Positions 24,364 to 36,500 of a DNA stretch of 64,000 nt are shown piece by piece (within the stretch, counting starts at the first letter, position 1; each line of letters begins with the position of its first letter). The stretch comes from Benincasa hispida. Its lineage: Eukaryota; Streptophyta; Magnoliopsida; Cucurbitales; Cucurbitaceae. Location of the stretch: the NCBI RefSeq assembly GCF_009727055.1, contig NC_052350.1, forward strand, positions 14,513,182 through 14,577,181. The letters run 5' to 3'. The position numbers were made by a program, and so were the translations under genes. A model generated the notes under the pieces. That model was not told where the DNA came from. It searched no databases and saw nothing but the letters and a program-made list of their open reading frames with translations.

Positions 24364-25611
24364 TTGTAAATTCTTCTCACGTTTTACAAAGCGTTGCAGA
24401 TTTCTTTCTTTTTTTTTTTAGTGAATAAGTATTTTTAAGAAAATAAAATACTATTAGGAAAACAAGTGTTTTAAAAAAAACTACTAATTATATCAAACCA
24501 CTTTTAATTATCAACAATTCTAATAACTTCTTAATTAATAGAATTTCTCTCTAAAATTTTATGTCCATTATACTCTAAAAGTTTTTTATTTAAAAATATT
24601 TTTAATATACTAAAGAAAAACTATCTTGATTATATATCATTAAGTAAAAACTTAAGAGATTATCAACTTCATTCATTCATTTTTCATTAAATAGAACCAA
24701 CTCTTAACAGATTACAAAATTGAACAACATAAATTGAAGAGAGAGATAGAGAAATTATTAATGTAAGGTATACATTATACCCATATTGATTATTATATTC
24801 AATAACAAATTTTGGTTTAAAATCTCTCAAATTCCCAACCTTTACTTAGAATATCAATATATTTTAATAGGAACTCTCCTTTTCACAATTATATAACTTT
24901 TGACCTATAAAATACCACATTTTTTCCCATGATGTCATTGTTATTTGATGAATTCAATAATTTGCATCAAATTCGCACAATGTCACATCTCCCTCTTGCC
25001 CCCCACCTATTCTTTAATTAAAACATTCATATTTGATCCATTGCCTGTATGATTCCGAGGAAACATGTTTGTCTTTTTCGAATATGTTTATTAGAATATA
25101 ATATGTATAAGATGGATTTATTTTAAGGTTTTTATTATTATAAATCTACATTATATTTATTCAAAAGTGTATAAGGTTGAATTTAAAATCAGACCAATCA
25201 TTTAAGAAATAATCTTGATTGGTTAAAAAAACAGAGAGATCACAATAATACATAAGAAAGATCATGATTTTTTTTTTTTAATTATATTCTTGTATATCAT
25301 GATATGCCATGTTAGCTATATTTAAAACTCAACATTGATCTATTAAATAAAATAATACACATCTACTGATAAGAGATTAATAGAGGGAATATGCATTAAA
25401 TAAAAAATTAGGTTTTAATATGTGATTCACATACCAATTGGCTCAAGCTAAAAGACAGGGGAAATTTGCCAAAACCAAGAGATTGGGTTTTAAGTGGGAA
25501 AGGCAAGTGGGATTTAGTGCGTTTTGAATTAAGAGATTTAATTGTTAGTTTTATTTATTTATTTATTTTAATGTTTTGGATGGGTAGGAAAAAAAAAAAA
25601 ACCCCTCTGCC
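24364..25611. other. AT-rich intergenic DNA
   Basis: Nothing gene-like. Contains short A and T runs only. Confidence 0.55.
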
Positions 25612-25730
25612 AACGAGAACGTAGCTCAATCGATATGGTACTTTTACCATCAACTTCAAGGTCTAAGGTTTGCTTTCCCCGCCCCACACTTTAATTATAA
25701 TACATTTTCAAAAAAAAAAAAAAAAAAAAA
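25612..25730 (+). mobile_element. SINE-like / tRNA-derived fragment
   Basis: GTAGCTCAATCG (25621-25632) resembles a Pol III A box, and AGGTTTGCTTTCC (25667-25679) is a decayed B box about 37 bp later. A T/A-rich tail ending in about 20 A residues (25711-25730) follows. No cloverleaf can be drawn, so it is a tRNA-related SINE or pseudogene, not a tRNA gene. Confidence 0.45.
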
Positions 25731-25924
25731 AACCCTTTTAGCTCTATCATATTCACAAAAAATATTTTTAAAAAATTAAATGTTTGTTATTATAGCTTAT
25801 ATTTTAAAGGTCAAAAGGAGCATAGTTCGATAATTGACTTGTATTATCACTCTAAATATCAAAAATTCAAATTTCTCTATCCTCACATATTATACTTAAA
25901 CAAATGATATTTTAAAGAAAAATT

Positions 25925-26150
25925 TTTACAGATAGAAAAAATATCAAACTATTGATAGAAATAGGTAAAAAAAAAAAAAAAAAAAAACAAGACGGATAGA
26001 CTTCTATCAGCGTCTATCATATAGTATCACTGATAGACTTCAATCAGCTTCTATCACTGATAGACACTGTTAAACTTCTATCAGCTTCTATTGATCTCCA
26101 TCAAAGAAGATTAAATTTTGTTATTTTGTATAAATAGTTTTCCTTAGTAT
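25925..26150 (+). mobile_element. Fold-back / MITE element, CTATCA family, diverged copy
   Basis: It has the TAGACTTCTATCAG, GTCTATCA and CTGATAGACTTC motifs of the 24.05 and 47.5 kb elements, arranged as several imperfect inverted repeats between 25995 and 26095, with an A-run (about 25969-25987) in its left arm. Boundaries are uncertain. Confidence 0.6.
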
Positions 26151-26884
26151 TGTATTTTTGAAAATTCCTCTATTTTAGAATTATATTTCTAAAAAAAATA
26201 TAATTTTTTTAATACCTAAATCATTATATCCCAAATTGGAAAAGGGGGCCCAGTGGTCACAGTTTATGTAAGAGGCCCAAGTTGAAGCCCATGATTGATC
26301 TATTACAACTGAATTTTCGATTTTCTCCTCATTACTAAGGCCCACTAAAATCTTCCTCCACTAATTCTTACTTTTTTTTTTCTTATTTTTTTAAAAACTC
26401 TTGTATCATGTGTGTGTATATATATATATAGGTTCTATACTTTATTTTAGATATTGCATTTTCGATTGTTTAATCATTTTTGTTGTGATTTCAATGAGTC
26501 TTCAAATAAGTCATTGTTTTGTATCGAACTTAGTAAAATAATAATAATATGCTTCAAAGAAAGAAAGCTAATAGAAACTGTTTTGAAAAAATAATTATAA
26601 ATCTATAAATTATTATTAGTAACTAATCTTAAGATCTTTTTTTCTATGACATCTAAGCTAAAATGAAAATAATCTCTAAATATATAGACCAAAATGATAT
26701 TCTAACATTTTTCAGTTTGTTCTCTTTTTTTCCCTAAAAAATTGCAAAAATAATCAATATTAAATTAATTTCTTATATAAACTAGTGAATATCACAAGTA
26801 CGACCAAACACCATTTAAAACACTTTTGAAAGTTATTGTAAACGTTCATTATAAACCTTAAACAATAGATTTAGTTTCTTGTCA
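26151..26884. other. AT-rich intergenic DNA
   Basis: No gene seen. A TG/TA dinucleotide run sits at about 26409-26430. Confidence 0.55.
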
Positions 26885-26980
26885 GAGTGAGTTTAGTTCA
26901 ACGGTAATTAACATGGTCTTCTTTCTTAGAAATCAGAGGTTCGATGTCTATTTTTATCTCTCAATTATTGTAAAAAAAAT
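26885..26980 (+). mobile_element. SINE-like / tRNA-derived fragment
   Basis: TTTAGTTCAACGG (26892-26904) fits an A box and GAGGTTCGATGTC (26936-26948) a B box, spaced about 33 bp apart, with an A-run at 26971-26979. Likely a degraded SINE. Confidence 0.45.
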
Positions 26981-27296
26981 AGATTTAGTTTCTTAACTTC
27001 GAATTACACAAACTAATCAAACTAATTAATATATGAGTTACACTATTTTTATGCTCATAAAAAAAAAAGTAATTATAGAAAAATAAAAGATTGGTTGGCT
27101 TTTCGAGACAAGAAAAAGATGAGAAGATTTTGGACAACATGTAGTGCTTGTTATGTGAACCCTCACCAAAATGGAATGGTAAGAAAATATAATGGTGCAT
27201 GATATTGACACATGATCTTCACTATTATTCGACTTGTCACAAATCAACAAAATAGGAAAGAATTTTCGTTTTTTTTCTTTTTCCTTACTTGGGTAG

Positions 27297-27617
27297 GTTT
27301 AAATATTGTTTTCGTCTATGTACTCTCAAAATGTTTATCACGACCTACCTACTTTATTTTCAGTTTAATTCATTTTAATCTATATATTTTTAAAATTTTC
27401 AATTAAGTAACGAGTGTGATTTCTTAAAAATGAAATACAAATAAAATTGAGTAGACTAAAATTGTTATTTTTAGAAATATAGGGACTAAAATAGACATTT
27501 TGAAAATATAGAAACTGAAATAAACCAAAGTCAAAACATAATGACCAAATGAACATCTTAAAAATATATAGAAGTAAATGAATCAAAACGATGAGAATAG
27601 GATTTAAATTTTAAACC
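27297..27617. mobile_element. Fold-back element (GGTTTAAAT ends)
   Basis: The left end GGTTTAAATATTGTTTTCGTC and the right end (reverse complement GGTTTAAAATTTAAATCC) are loose inverted repeats, and the inner arms carry the same GTACTCTCAAAATG / CATTTTGAAAATATAG type of inverted blocks seen at 30367-30742. Non-coding. Boundaries approximate. Confidence 0.5.
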
Positions 27618-27943
27618 ACATAGGATTTGGTGTGGATGTTTTTTCAATTTAGCCTCGTTATTTCATATGTTTTGATTTAGTATTTTTATCTTTTAGTATT
27701 TCTTAATTATAATATTTTCATTCATTAATGTTAGCATTGTCTCGGATAAATTAATATATGACGTAATAATAGTATAATTTTAGAGAATGAATTAGGATTA
27801 TCATTCAATATGTGTGGATTAATTTCTCATTTAAATATTATTTCAAAGAAGAAGGTTGAAATTTCGGCCTTTTCTCATATGTGTGGGTTAATTTTTCATT
27901 TAAATTTCTACTAACTTACTACTTATAATAAAATAAGTTTATT
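27618..27943. other. AT-rich intergenic DNA
   Basis: No gene seen. ATATGTGTGG(A/G)TTAATTT(C/T)TC occurs twice (about 27809 and 27879), probably a small tandem duplication. Confidence 0.5.
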
Positions 27944-28745
27944 ATTATCAATCATGGTTTAAAATTTTCATCAAAATTTCGATGTCCTCAAAATTTTGAT
28001 TAGAAAATTTTTCGTTTTTTCTCCAATTTCGACAAAATTTTGAGATTTCTTGAAATTTAGAGAAAATTTCGAGATTTCGAGAATATTCTTATTCTCTCCA
28101 TTTCGACATTTCAAGAAATTTTCCATTTTTTAATTAACTATATTATGCTCATGATTACACATAATTCTATAGTTTCACACGTCAATATTCTTTTCGACAA
28201 AGAATTAAGTCTTTTTTACGTGTTACTTTTTCTAATTTCCAACTTTTCTCAATTTTTAGCTTTATTTTTTTACCAAAAACTTTCATTTCTAAAGAAATTA
28301 AGTTTGAAAAAATCACAAAAAAATAACATATATTTAATTTTTTAACTTCATTCCAATTTTTTTTCATTAAGTTTACACCATTTCACCTCAAAATTTAATT
28401 ATGTGAGTTTTTTTTAACCATCCAAAATTTTCATAATTTACGTCATTTCACCTCAAAATATTCCTAAACTTTATATTATTTTGTAATTATTTTCCATTTA
28501 TTTTTAAAACATTTGCTCTTGCATCAACATATATACAGACATTTACAATAAACATCTAAATGTTGTCTTACTTTATAAAAATTGTGATTAAAAATGGTCA
28601 ATTATAGTCTAATTAAGCCACAATCAAAGTTTCATTAACTAATCATAACAATTTCCATAATTTTTTCGAAAATTTCATCAATATTTTCATAAAATCCAGT
28701 CTCTATATTTCCATAAAATCGGAACCTCGATATTTCGAACCTCGT
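27944..28745. repeat. Degenerate AAATTTCGA-rich repeat
   Basis: Variants of AAATTTCGA, TTTCGAGA and their complements recur at 27960-28130 and again at 28665-28745, bracketing plain AT-rich DNA. It looks like the two ends of a decayed inverted-repeat element, but exact termini were not found. Confidence 0.4.
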
Positions 28746-29563
28746 TATCAACAACCAATTTAACATTCATAAAAAAAAAAAAAAAAAAAAACAAAACCTA
28801 CTAATGAATAAGTTTATAACCAATCACTTTTAATATATTCACTGATACAAAGAATATGGTTGAAAAATGTAACAATAAAACATATGAAATGATTAAATTG
28901 AAAGTTTTAAACAATCGAATTGAGAACTAAATTGAGGAAAAGAAAAAAAAAATTACTCGAATATATATTTAGTGTCCTCTTTTTCTAAAACACAAAATAT
29001 TGCATGATTGAAATTTGAGATACGTTTCTATATTCTCTTCCTCTCTCTTGATCTTCCCTCCATTTAAATCAATCATTATTTTTCTTTTTCTTTTTTCTTT
29101 TTTTGTCGCATGCTTTTCCACTAGTTTTTCAATTCGAGAACTATAAGAAGAATCCCCACCTCATATATTAAAAGAAAAAAATATATCTTTTGAAAAAAAT
29201 ATATTACAAATATTCTTATTTTTTAATTCGTGAAGTAGGAGATCAAATTTTAAACATCGAAATTGATAATGCAAGTTCATACTAGTAAGTTATACTCATG
29301 CAGGTGGAAAAAGAAAAAAAAAAAAAAGAGTTAAAATTGTTTGATATATTTTTTTGTTACATACTCAAATGTCAAAAATCAATTTTTTTTTCTACTTGAA
29401 ATGTTGAAATCGTTTATACATTTGTAACTTTGGTTTCCTTTAAATAATGTTTTTCTGTATTTGAAAAGACATTTTTTCATATAATATTCTTTTCGATTCT
29501 GTGAGGAGAGGGATGTGCTTGATGTTCTTTGTTTGAAGAAATGTTGAAGACGCATAAAGTATT

Positions 29564-29608
<45 letters not shown>

Positions 29609-30366
29609 GGAGATTCATGATAATGATAATTGTAATTATAAGTATAATGACTATCTTAATTATAAATTCTTCAAAATAATATTTGGTTTAAAATATGATT
29701 GGGAGAAAAAGAACAAAATGGAAAGAAATTATTGGGACTTGTATGTTTTGTGGGTATTGTTGACTTTCTGGTCAATTTTATGGATATTTTGGCCATTATT
29801 TTTTATGGTGCCATTTTTAGTGCTTATAGCATTTTCCTCATTATTAAACAACAAAATGATGATCTTACCTTTTTCTTCCTTTTCTAATGTGACTTTTAAA
29901 TTGGTTGTAGAGAATGTGCCTTCCTTCTTTTCTCATAGCTCGAAAGTCAAATGACATTTGAATTTTTTTTAGTGCAATTGATGGGATAATTTAAACCACA
30001 AATCTTTTGGATACTAATAAATATTATATATCAATTGAACTATGTGCGATTTAACAAAAAATATGAAAAATAATGACAATAACTCTACGTGAATAATATA
30101 AAAAGATTATTTCTATTAAGCCAAACATAATAGAAAAACAATTTATTTATTGATTATAATATAAACAAATTTCTCATTTCACTTGCACTTCATCTATGAG
30201 TTTAAACTTTTATGGAAAAATTAGCTTTTTGTTCTTAGGTTTTAGGTTTAAGTTTATTTTTATTTGGTTCTTAGTTTCAAAATATTACACATCTAATCCT
30301 TAAATTTTGAACCTGGATTTAATTTAATTCCTACGTTTCAAAATGTAACAATTTTTTCATTAAGAT
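28746..30366. other. AT-rich intergenic DNA with TAA microsatellite
   Basis: No gene is supported. It includes an A-run (28772-28791) and a TAA/ATA trinucleotide microsatellite of about 14 units (29565-29607). Open frames around 29699-29954 are hydrophobic and unrecognised, with no start context or homologue I know. Confidence 0.55.
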
Positions 30367-30742
30367 TTGGATTTAAATACTACTTTAGTTCTTATATTTT
30401 TTGCTTTTATTTATTTTGGTTTTTGTACTTTTAAAATGTTCATTTTGATATTTATACTTTCAAAATATTCACTTTGGTCTTTGTACTTTTAAAAAGTAAT
30501 CATTTTGATCTCTTAAAAATAAAGTAAATAGAAATGAAAGGATCAAAATGGCCACTTTTTTGAAAGTATAAGGATTTAGCCAAACATTTTAAAAGTAGAT
30601 CAAAATGGACCAAAGTTGAAAATATAGGAATCAAAATGAACTAAAATTGAAAGTATAGAGAATAAAATAGATATTTTGAAAGTATAGAGATGAAAATGAA
30701 TAAACAATCAAAATATGGAAACCAAAATAGTATTTAAACCAA
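30367..30742. mobile_element. Fold-back / MITE element with inverted ends
   Basis: The ends are inverted repeats: TTGGATTTAAATACTACTTT at the left, TTGGTTTAAATACTATTTTG as the reverse complement of the right. The arms continue pairing loosely inwards (CATTTTGAT / ATCAAAATG, CTTTGGTC / GACCAAAG). AAGAT flanks both sides (30362-30366 and 30743-30747), a candidate 5-bp target duplication. About 376 bp, non-coding. Confidence 0.65.
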
Positions 30743-31207
30743 AAGATTTGAGTTTGGTTCCATTTTCATCCATGTGCCAATTGATCTAAAGTTAATTCAC
30801 TTTTTATTTGTACATTAATATTTTTTTATTTCAATGTCATAAATGCAATAGGATTCGTGGCAAAAGTCATGTAAGCAATAAATAAATTTATCCATCCAGC
30901 TTCTTCTCTTCATTATATTATCATTCGCCACCTTAACTTAACTTAATTTATTTAGACCCCTCTCAAGCTCAAGTTAAAGCATGCCCCCAACCTAATTTGT
31001 CATGAACTATATATTAGATTAAGTTTTGAGATGAAATTTCATGTTATTTAATATATTATCAGAATTTATTAAGTTCACAATAACATTCAATCTAAAAAAA
31101 ATTGAGATCTGATCTAAGAATAGTGAACCCAAAAATCCTCGCAATGTTTATAAGATAAATAAACTACTCCTCTCATGACCAATGAATTTTAAAATTGAAT
31201 TTCATGT
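30743..31207. other. Intergenic DNA
   Basis: No gene or clear repeat seen. Confidence 0.5.
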
Positions 31208-31216
31208 TATCTAATA

Positions 31217-32431
31217 GGGATTTCTACATAAAAGGCCTCGAAAGTAGACCCATATTATGTAAATGTTTTGAATATTTTATTTTTTACAAAAAAAAAAAAA
31301 AAAACTATTGGTCTCTCTATTTTCATTAATATTAGTGGTTATTTACAATTTAGTCCTACCTACGTTATATATATATATTATTCTTTCCCCCATACTTCAA
31401 GGTCATTTCTTCCTTCTCCCTCTCTTTTCTCCTTTTTCCTCTCTCTCTTTTCTACTTCCAGCGGTGTGAGTTACAGGCGGGAGACGGATGGCGTGGAGCA
31501 ATCCAACGACGGGGCAAGCATGAGACGGCAAGAACAGCGATGGCAAACTCGGAGCAGACGAACAATAATGACAAATTCGGAGTAAATAAACGATGATGGC
31601 GGACTCGGAACAATGAACGACGACGATAGGTTCGGAGTAAATGAATGGCGACGACGGACTCGGAGTAGACGAACGGCAGACTTGATTCAACTTTTAGTTT
31701 TATTTTTTCCTATTTTTTATATTTACTATAATATATATGTACTATTTTTTAGCTGTTGTAGGAAATTTAATATACACTGTGGTATATGTATTTGTTTATT
31801 TGATATAAACGAGAGTGTTTTTTTTTTATTTGAACTTCATGTATTATGATATATATACTGTGGTGCAAATGAAATTTATAAATATTTATATACTGTGGTA
31901 TATTTCATATATTGGTTTATACCGTGATTTATGTCAAACATTGAGTCAATCTCTAATTTATAAATTATAGTATATTTCATATATTGGTTAAAATAATTTC
32001 GAATACCTAACAAAATGTTCTATGATATATTTAAAATGACCATGAATCCGTAAAGAATATTCTAAGGTATATTTAAAATAATTATTAATCCATAAAAAAA
32101 GCCAATAAGTTGATATGTGAAAACCAACGTAAATAGAAAATAAAATTTCATTAAATGCATTTTTTTCCAAATTGAAAAATAGAAAAAAATATAATAAACG
32201 TATTTTCTCTCTCCAATTGATAAATGAGAAAAATTATATTAAATACATTTTCGCTCTTTATAATAAATGTATTTTAACTTTGAAAATAAGAAAAAATATA
32301 TAAAAATCAGATATCAATACATGAAAAATGGTGTAATTGTCTAAAATTAACCCTAAAAGTCATCTTTAAAAAAAAATTTAAGACATTAATGAAATATAGA
32401 GTTTTCTTTAGGCTTTCTATTTAGAAACCCC
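31217..32431. mobile_element. Non-autonomous Mutator-like element
   Basis: Terminal inverted repeats begin GGGATTTCTACATAAAAGGC (left) and GGGGTTTCTAAATAGAAAGC (right, reverse complement), about 17 of 21 positions identical. Perfect 9-bp direct repeats TATCTAATA flank it (31208-31216 and 32432-32440), the size made by Mutator-family transposases. At 1215 bp it has no transposase. A pyrimidine-rich tract (31385-31460) and a GC-rich island (31460-31690) with a ~28 bp minisatellite contrast with its AT-rich rest and could be captured host sequence. Confidence 0.85.
31543..31680 (+). repeat. ~28 bp GC-rich minisatellite in a MULE
   Basis: About five imperfect copies of a unit built on ACTCGGAGTAGACGAACG, separated by GACGAC/GATGAT variants. 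Open frames across it are artefacts of the repeat. Confidence 0.75.
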
Positions 32432-32589
32432 TATCTAATATGATGTCAAAGCACATTAAGCCCAAATAAACATTTAATCCAAAATCAAGGAACCAAAAAA
32501 AAAAAAAAAAGAACGAATCACACCCTAAAAAATCTCATATTGTTTAATAGACATTATTCTTCTCTACACCAATAAGAAATAGAAAAATG

Positions 32590-32700
32590 ATCAACCATGA
32601 CTCAACTAGTTAAAGTATTATATCTTCGATTAAATGGTCAAAGATTCGACTTCCCACTCCCACGTGTGGTTCAACTCATAAAAAAAATAAAAAATAAAAA
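32590..32700 (+). mobile_element. SINE-like / tRNA-derived fragment
   Basis: TGACTCAACTAGTTAAAG (32598-32615) resembles an A box, AAGATTCGACTTCC (32641-32654) a B box, and an A-rich tail follows (32680-32700). Third such fragment in the window; low-complexity tail supports a retroposed origin. Confidence 0.45.
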
Positions 32701-32997
32701 CTGTATTACTTTATTTCTTTTGCCTTTTAGATTGAAAGTCGTGTTTGTGAGAAACACCAAATGATAAGAATTCAAATTGATGGTCGTAAAAAAAACCATG
32801 CTAATCTTCAACATATCGTTCCATAAAATGACAGATTCTATAATATCATAGATTGATGGGATTCAAGGCAGCTGATCCATCAGCAGTAAGAAAAAAGTTG
32901 CATATTACAGATCCCACAAATTCACAATTAGATCCATAACACTTTTGTTTTGATCATGCTTTTACAAGTACTTAATTTCAAAAAGTAAATTATTATT

Positions 32998-33212
32998 TGT
33001 TGAAAATAGGGTTATTAACCTAGGGACATTTATGTAATTGTGTAAGACCCCTAGGGTTTCCTACTGTCCATTTATACGGTGTGTCCCTGTGTGTTCAATG
33101 TATCAGATTTAAAACAGAATAAGAAAAGTCTTTATATCGTGGTTTTTCTCCCTGTACTAGGGTTTTCACGTAACCTTGTGTTCTTCTCTTCTCTATTCTT
33201 TAATTTTTAACA
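32998..33212 (+). mobile_element. Short solo LTR with perfect 5-bp TSD
   Basis: A 215-bp TG...CA unit (TGTTGAAAATAGGG to TTTTAACA) flanked by TTATT on both sides (32993-32997, 33213-33217). It includes CTGTACTAGGGTTTTCACGT near its 3' end. The reverse complement of 39645-39855 is the same family. No internal region is present, so this is a solo LTR. It sits downstream of the metaxin stop codon, opposite in strand. Confidence 0.88.
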
Positions 33213-33217
33213 TTATT

Positions 33218-33569
33218 GATATATATATACACACACATTTCATAATAGCAGTTTTTAAAGGATAGAACAAAATGCAAGGACATTGGGCTTAATCTATTTT
33301 CTCACCTTTTTCACTTGAGTAGAACTTCAAAAACAGAGGGACTGAAATGAACCAATTAATGAAAACAGTTCATTAGAATCTGACAAATTATCAGAAGAGC
33401 TCTTCAAAATTTCAAGAAAGACAAACAACTTTTGTACCAAAGAAGCAACTTCTCTTCCATTTACAATATGTTGAGGTCAGCTACCAAAATGTTTGGTGAG
33501 AGTAAAAAATGAAAGAAAAAGTTACTGGCTTTGTCATCACTTCCAAAAATGTAGATATTGAAAAGTTTT
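33218..33569 (-). other. Metaxin 3' flank
   Basis: Holds the probable 3' untranslated region of the metaxin gene. No unambiguous polyadenylation signal was picked out. Confidence 0.5.
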
Positions 33570-36500
33570 TCACTCAGTATAATCATACCCTTCATCATCA
33601 TCATCCAGCTCCACTTCAGCATCATCACCTCTCCCCATGAGGGTGAGAAAAAGTAAAACTGCCACAAGCTGTGCGCCCACAAAATACTTAGCTCTCCTTT
33701 TAAATGTTTTCTCCTCGTTCGTCTTTTCTCTCTTCGGCTTCGGCTTTGGCTTCGAGCCTGATGAATAACGCATCAAATATATTGAGAAAAATAATAGATT
33801 TCGAATGTTTTCTTAGAGCATTCGAAAGTAATTCCAGACAGTAGTTTCTACAGTCTTTTTCAGAAACATTTACAGGTCTATGCAACCAAGGCATTCAATG
33901 CTCAGAAACTTGAAAAATAAATAAAATTTCCCATTATCCAAAGTAAGAACTAAAAGAACTTTCAAGACTGTAGATTTCTGATAGGACTCCAACTCAAGAT
34001 ATTTATTCAATCAAAGATCAGCCAATGGCTGTTACAAGGTCATAAGATCAATGAAGAACAAAGAACAAGAAGACTCCCTACTGTCCTTCCCTCACAATCA
34101 AGAGAGACTCCTACACCAAAATGTCCGTCCCCATACCTACTCACGTTTCCCCCCATATATTCCCTCTCCCAATTCCTAACTAACTGTGGTCCCCAGACAT
34201 GCCCTCAGCCGCCACACTTCCACAAACACGTGCTTTCCCTTTATTGCCCTTTCTACTATACTACAATATAACTGGTGGCTGAACATTACTTGCCCACTCC
34301 AAATCACCTTGTCCTCGAGGTGAAAGCCTGGAAATTGTTGCTTGAAGTCATAAAAAATCTCCCAAGTAGCTTCGTGGCTTGGTAACCTTTCCACCCCACC
34401 AACACCTCCCAAACATTCGTTGAAGGATTCTTCCTACAGCCCAATATTTAGCCAGTTCAGTAATCCATTCATGTGTGTCAGACAAGTGAGGAGCCATTGA
34501 TTGTACCTCATGATGCTGCCCCAGATTCAATCATAAACCACTTTGCCTCGGTTGTATGTAACCCCCCCTTTACCCCGCTAAAGTGGAAGACTCCTTTCAG
34601 TTGAGAGACGTGGAACGCTGAGTGAATTGCAGCCTCGGGAGGTAGTTCCAGGTTATAGGCAATTGGTCCAATTCTTTCCAGCACCCTATAAGGACCAAAA
34701 AACTTGGGAGACAGCTTCTCATTATGTCTGTCGTACCAAAGATTGCTGATATGACCAAGCTTCAAAAACACCAAATCAATCGATTTGAAACACCACATGA
34801 TGATGCTTCTTATCAGCACTCTTTTTCATTTTATCCTAGGCCACCCGCAAATGCTCAAGGACCCTCAAAGTTAAATAACGCCCCTCAACTGCTGATCAAG
34901 AGTTGAGTTTGACGTTAAGGAATCACCATAGTATATAAATGGTGGTGGCATACACAGCTTGGAAAGGAGTCACTCCAACCGAAATTTGGTATGTGGTGTT
35001 GTACCAATATTCCACCCAATGCAACCATGAAACCCATTCCTTCGGCCTCTCCCCACAAAAACAGCACAAATAAGCTTCAACACTGCGATTAACAATCCTT
35101 CTCAATCTCTTCTTTGATGACTTGCACATCCAACGATGTAAGATCTGATAAGTGAGCTAAATGTACTGTAGGAGGTACCCTGGATAATGCATCAGCTGTT
35201 TTGTTTTCAAGGCCTGGTCGATAAACCACTTCAAAGTCGTATCCCAAAAACTAGGCAATCCACTTTTGATGCTGTGTTTGAATAACCCGTTGTTCTAACA
35301 GAAACTTCAACCTCTGATCAGTTTTCACCACAAACCTCCTTCCCAAAAGATAGGGCCTCCAACCAACGTTGAACTGCCATAACTACATCCATAAGCATGG
35401 CTTAACACGGTCCCTCATGGACAAAGTATGGCTAAAGAAGGCAATCAATCTTCTCTGTTGTACTAAGACAACCCCTATTCCATACCCTGAAACATCTGTC
35501 TCAATCTCAAAAGGTTGGTTAAATCGGGTAATGCCAGCATGGGCAAAGTTACCATAGCTTGTTTCAACTTAAATGCCTCATGAGCTTCTTCAGACGACAC
35601 AAAAGCTCCATCTTTTAATAACTAACTCAATGGAGTTGCAACACTTCCATAATTTTCCACCTATAGTAACTAGTCAAACCCAAGAATCCCCCAACTTCTC
35701 TGATATTAGTAGGAACTAGCCACCCAAACATTGCATGGATCTTCTCAGGATCTGCCTCCACACCCTGTCCTGAAATTATGTCCTGGATACTCCACCCCAC
35801 CTCAAGCAAATTGACACTTATTTCGACTGACATATAACTCATGTTCCTGAAGAGTAGATAACACTGACTCCAAATGCTTCAAGTGGAGTTTTTTGCTATA
35901 TGCCAAAATATCATAAAAAAATTACTAGGATGAACCTTCGTACATACGGTTTCAAAATGGAGTTCATCAATGCTTGAAAAGTTGACGGTGCATTTGTTAA
36001 ACCCGAATGACATTACTAAAAACTCATAATGTTCTTCATGAGTTCTAAATGTTGTCTTCTCCACATCCCCAGGATGCATCCTTATTTGATGATACCCAGC
36101 CTTCAAGTCGTTAGAAAACATGCTCGCACCATTTAGTTCGTCAAATAATTCTTCAATGAGAGGGATTGGAAACTTATCCGGAATAGTAACATTATTGAGT
36201 GCTCTGTAATCCACACAAAACCTCCAGCTCCCATCCTTCTTGCACACCAACAAGACTGCACTTGAATATGGACTGGTACTCGGCTTTATGACTCTAAAGA
36301 CAACATTTCATCTACCAACTTCTCCATTTCCTTCTTCTATTGATAAGCATATTGATATGGCCTAACGTTCACAGGGTCAGTACCATTTTTCAAATGTATG
36401 TGATGTTCAATACTCCTTGATGGTAGCTCTTCAGGCCACTCAAAGACATCTTCAAACTTTGCTAACAGTGCTGGTTTGGGTTCAGCCACAGTATATACTT

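Noticed and set aside
25612..25690. Possible functional tRNA gene
   Set aside because: A and B boxes are degenerate and no cloverleaf or anticodon arm can be formed.
29699..29954. Two overlapping hydrophobic open frames of 62 and 78 codons
   Set aside because: Rich in W/F/L through AT-rich composition, no known family, no splice or start context; not supported as a gene.
31268..31849. Open frames on both strands of the 1.2-kb MULE
   Set aside because: They follow the poly-A start and the minisatellite; both strands being open is typical of short repeats with GC bias, not of a gene.
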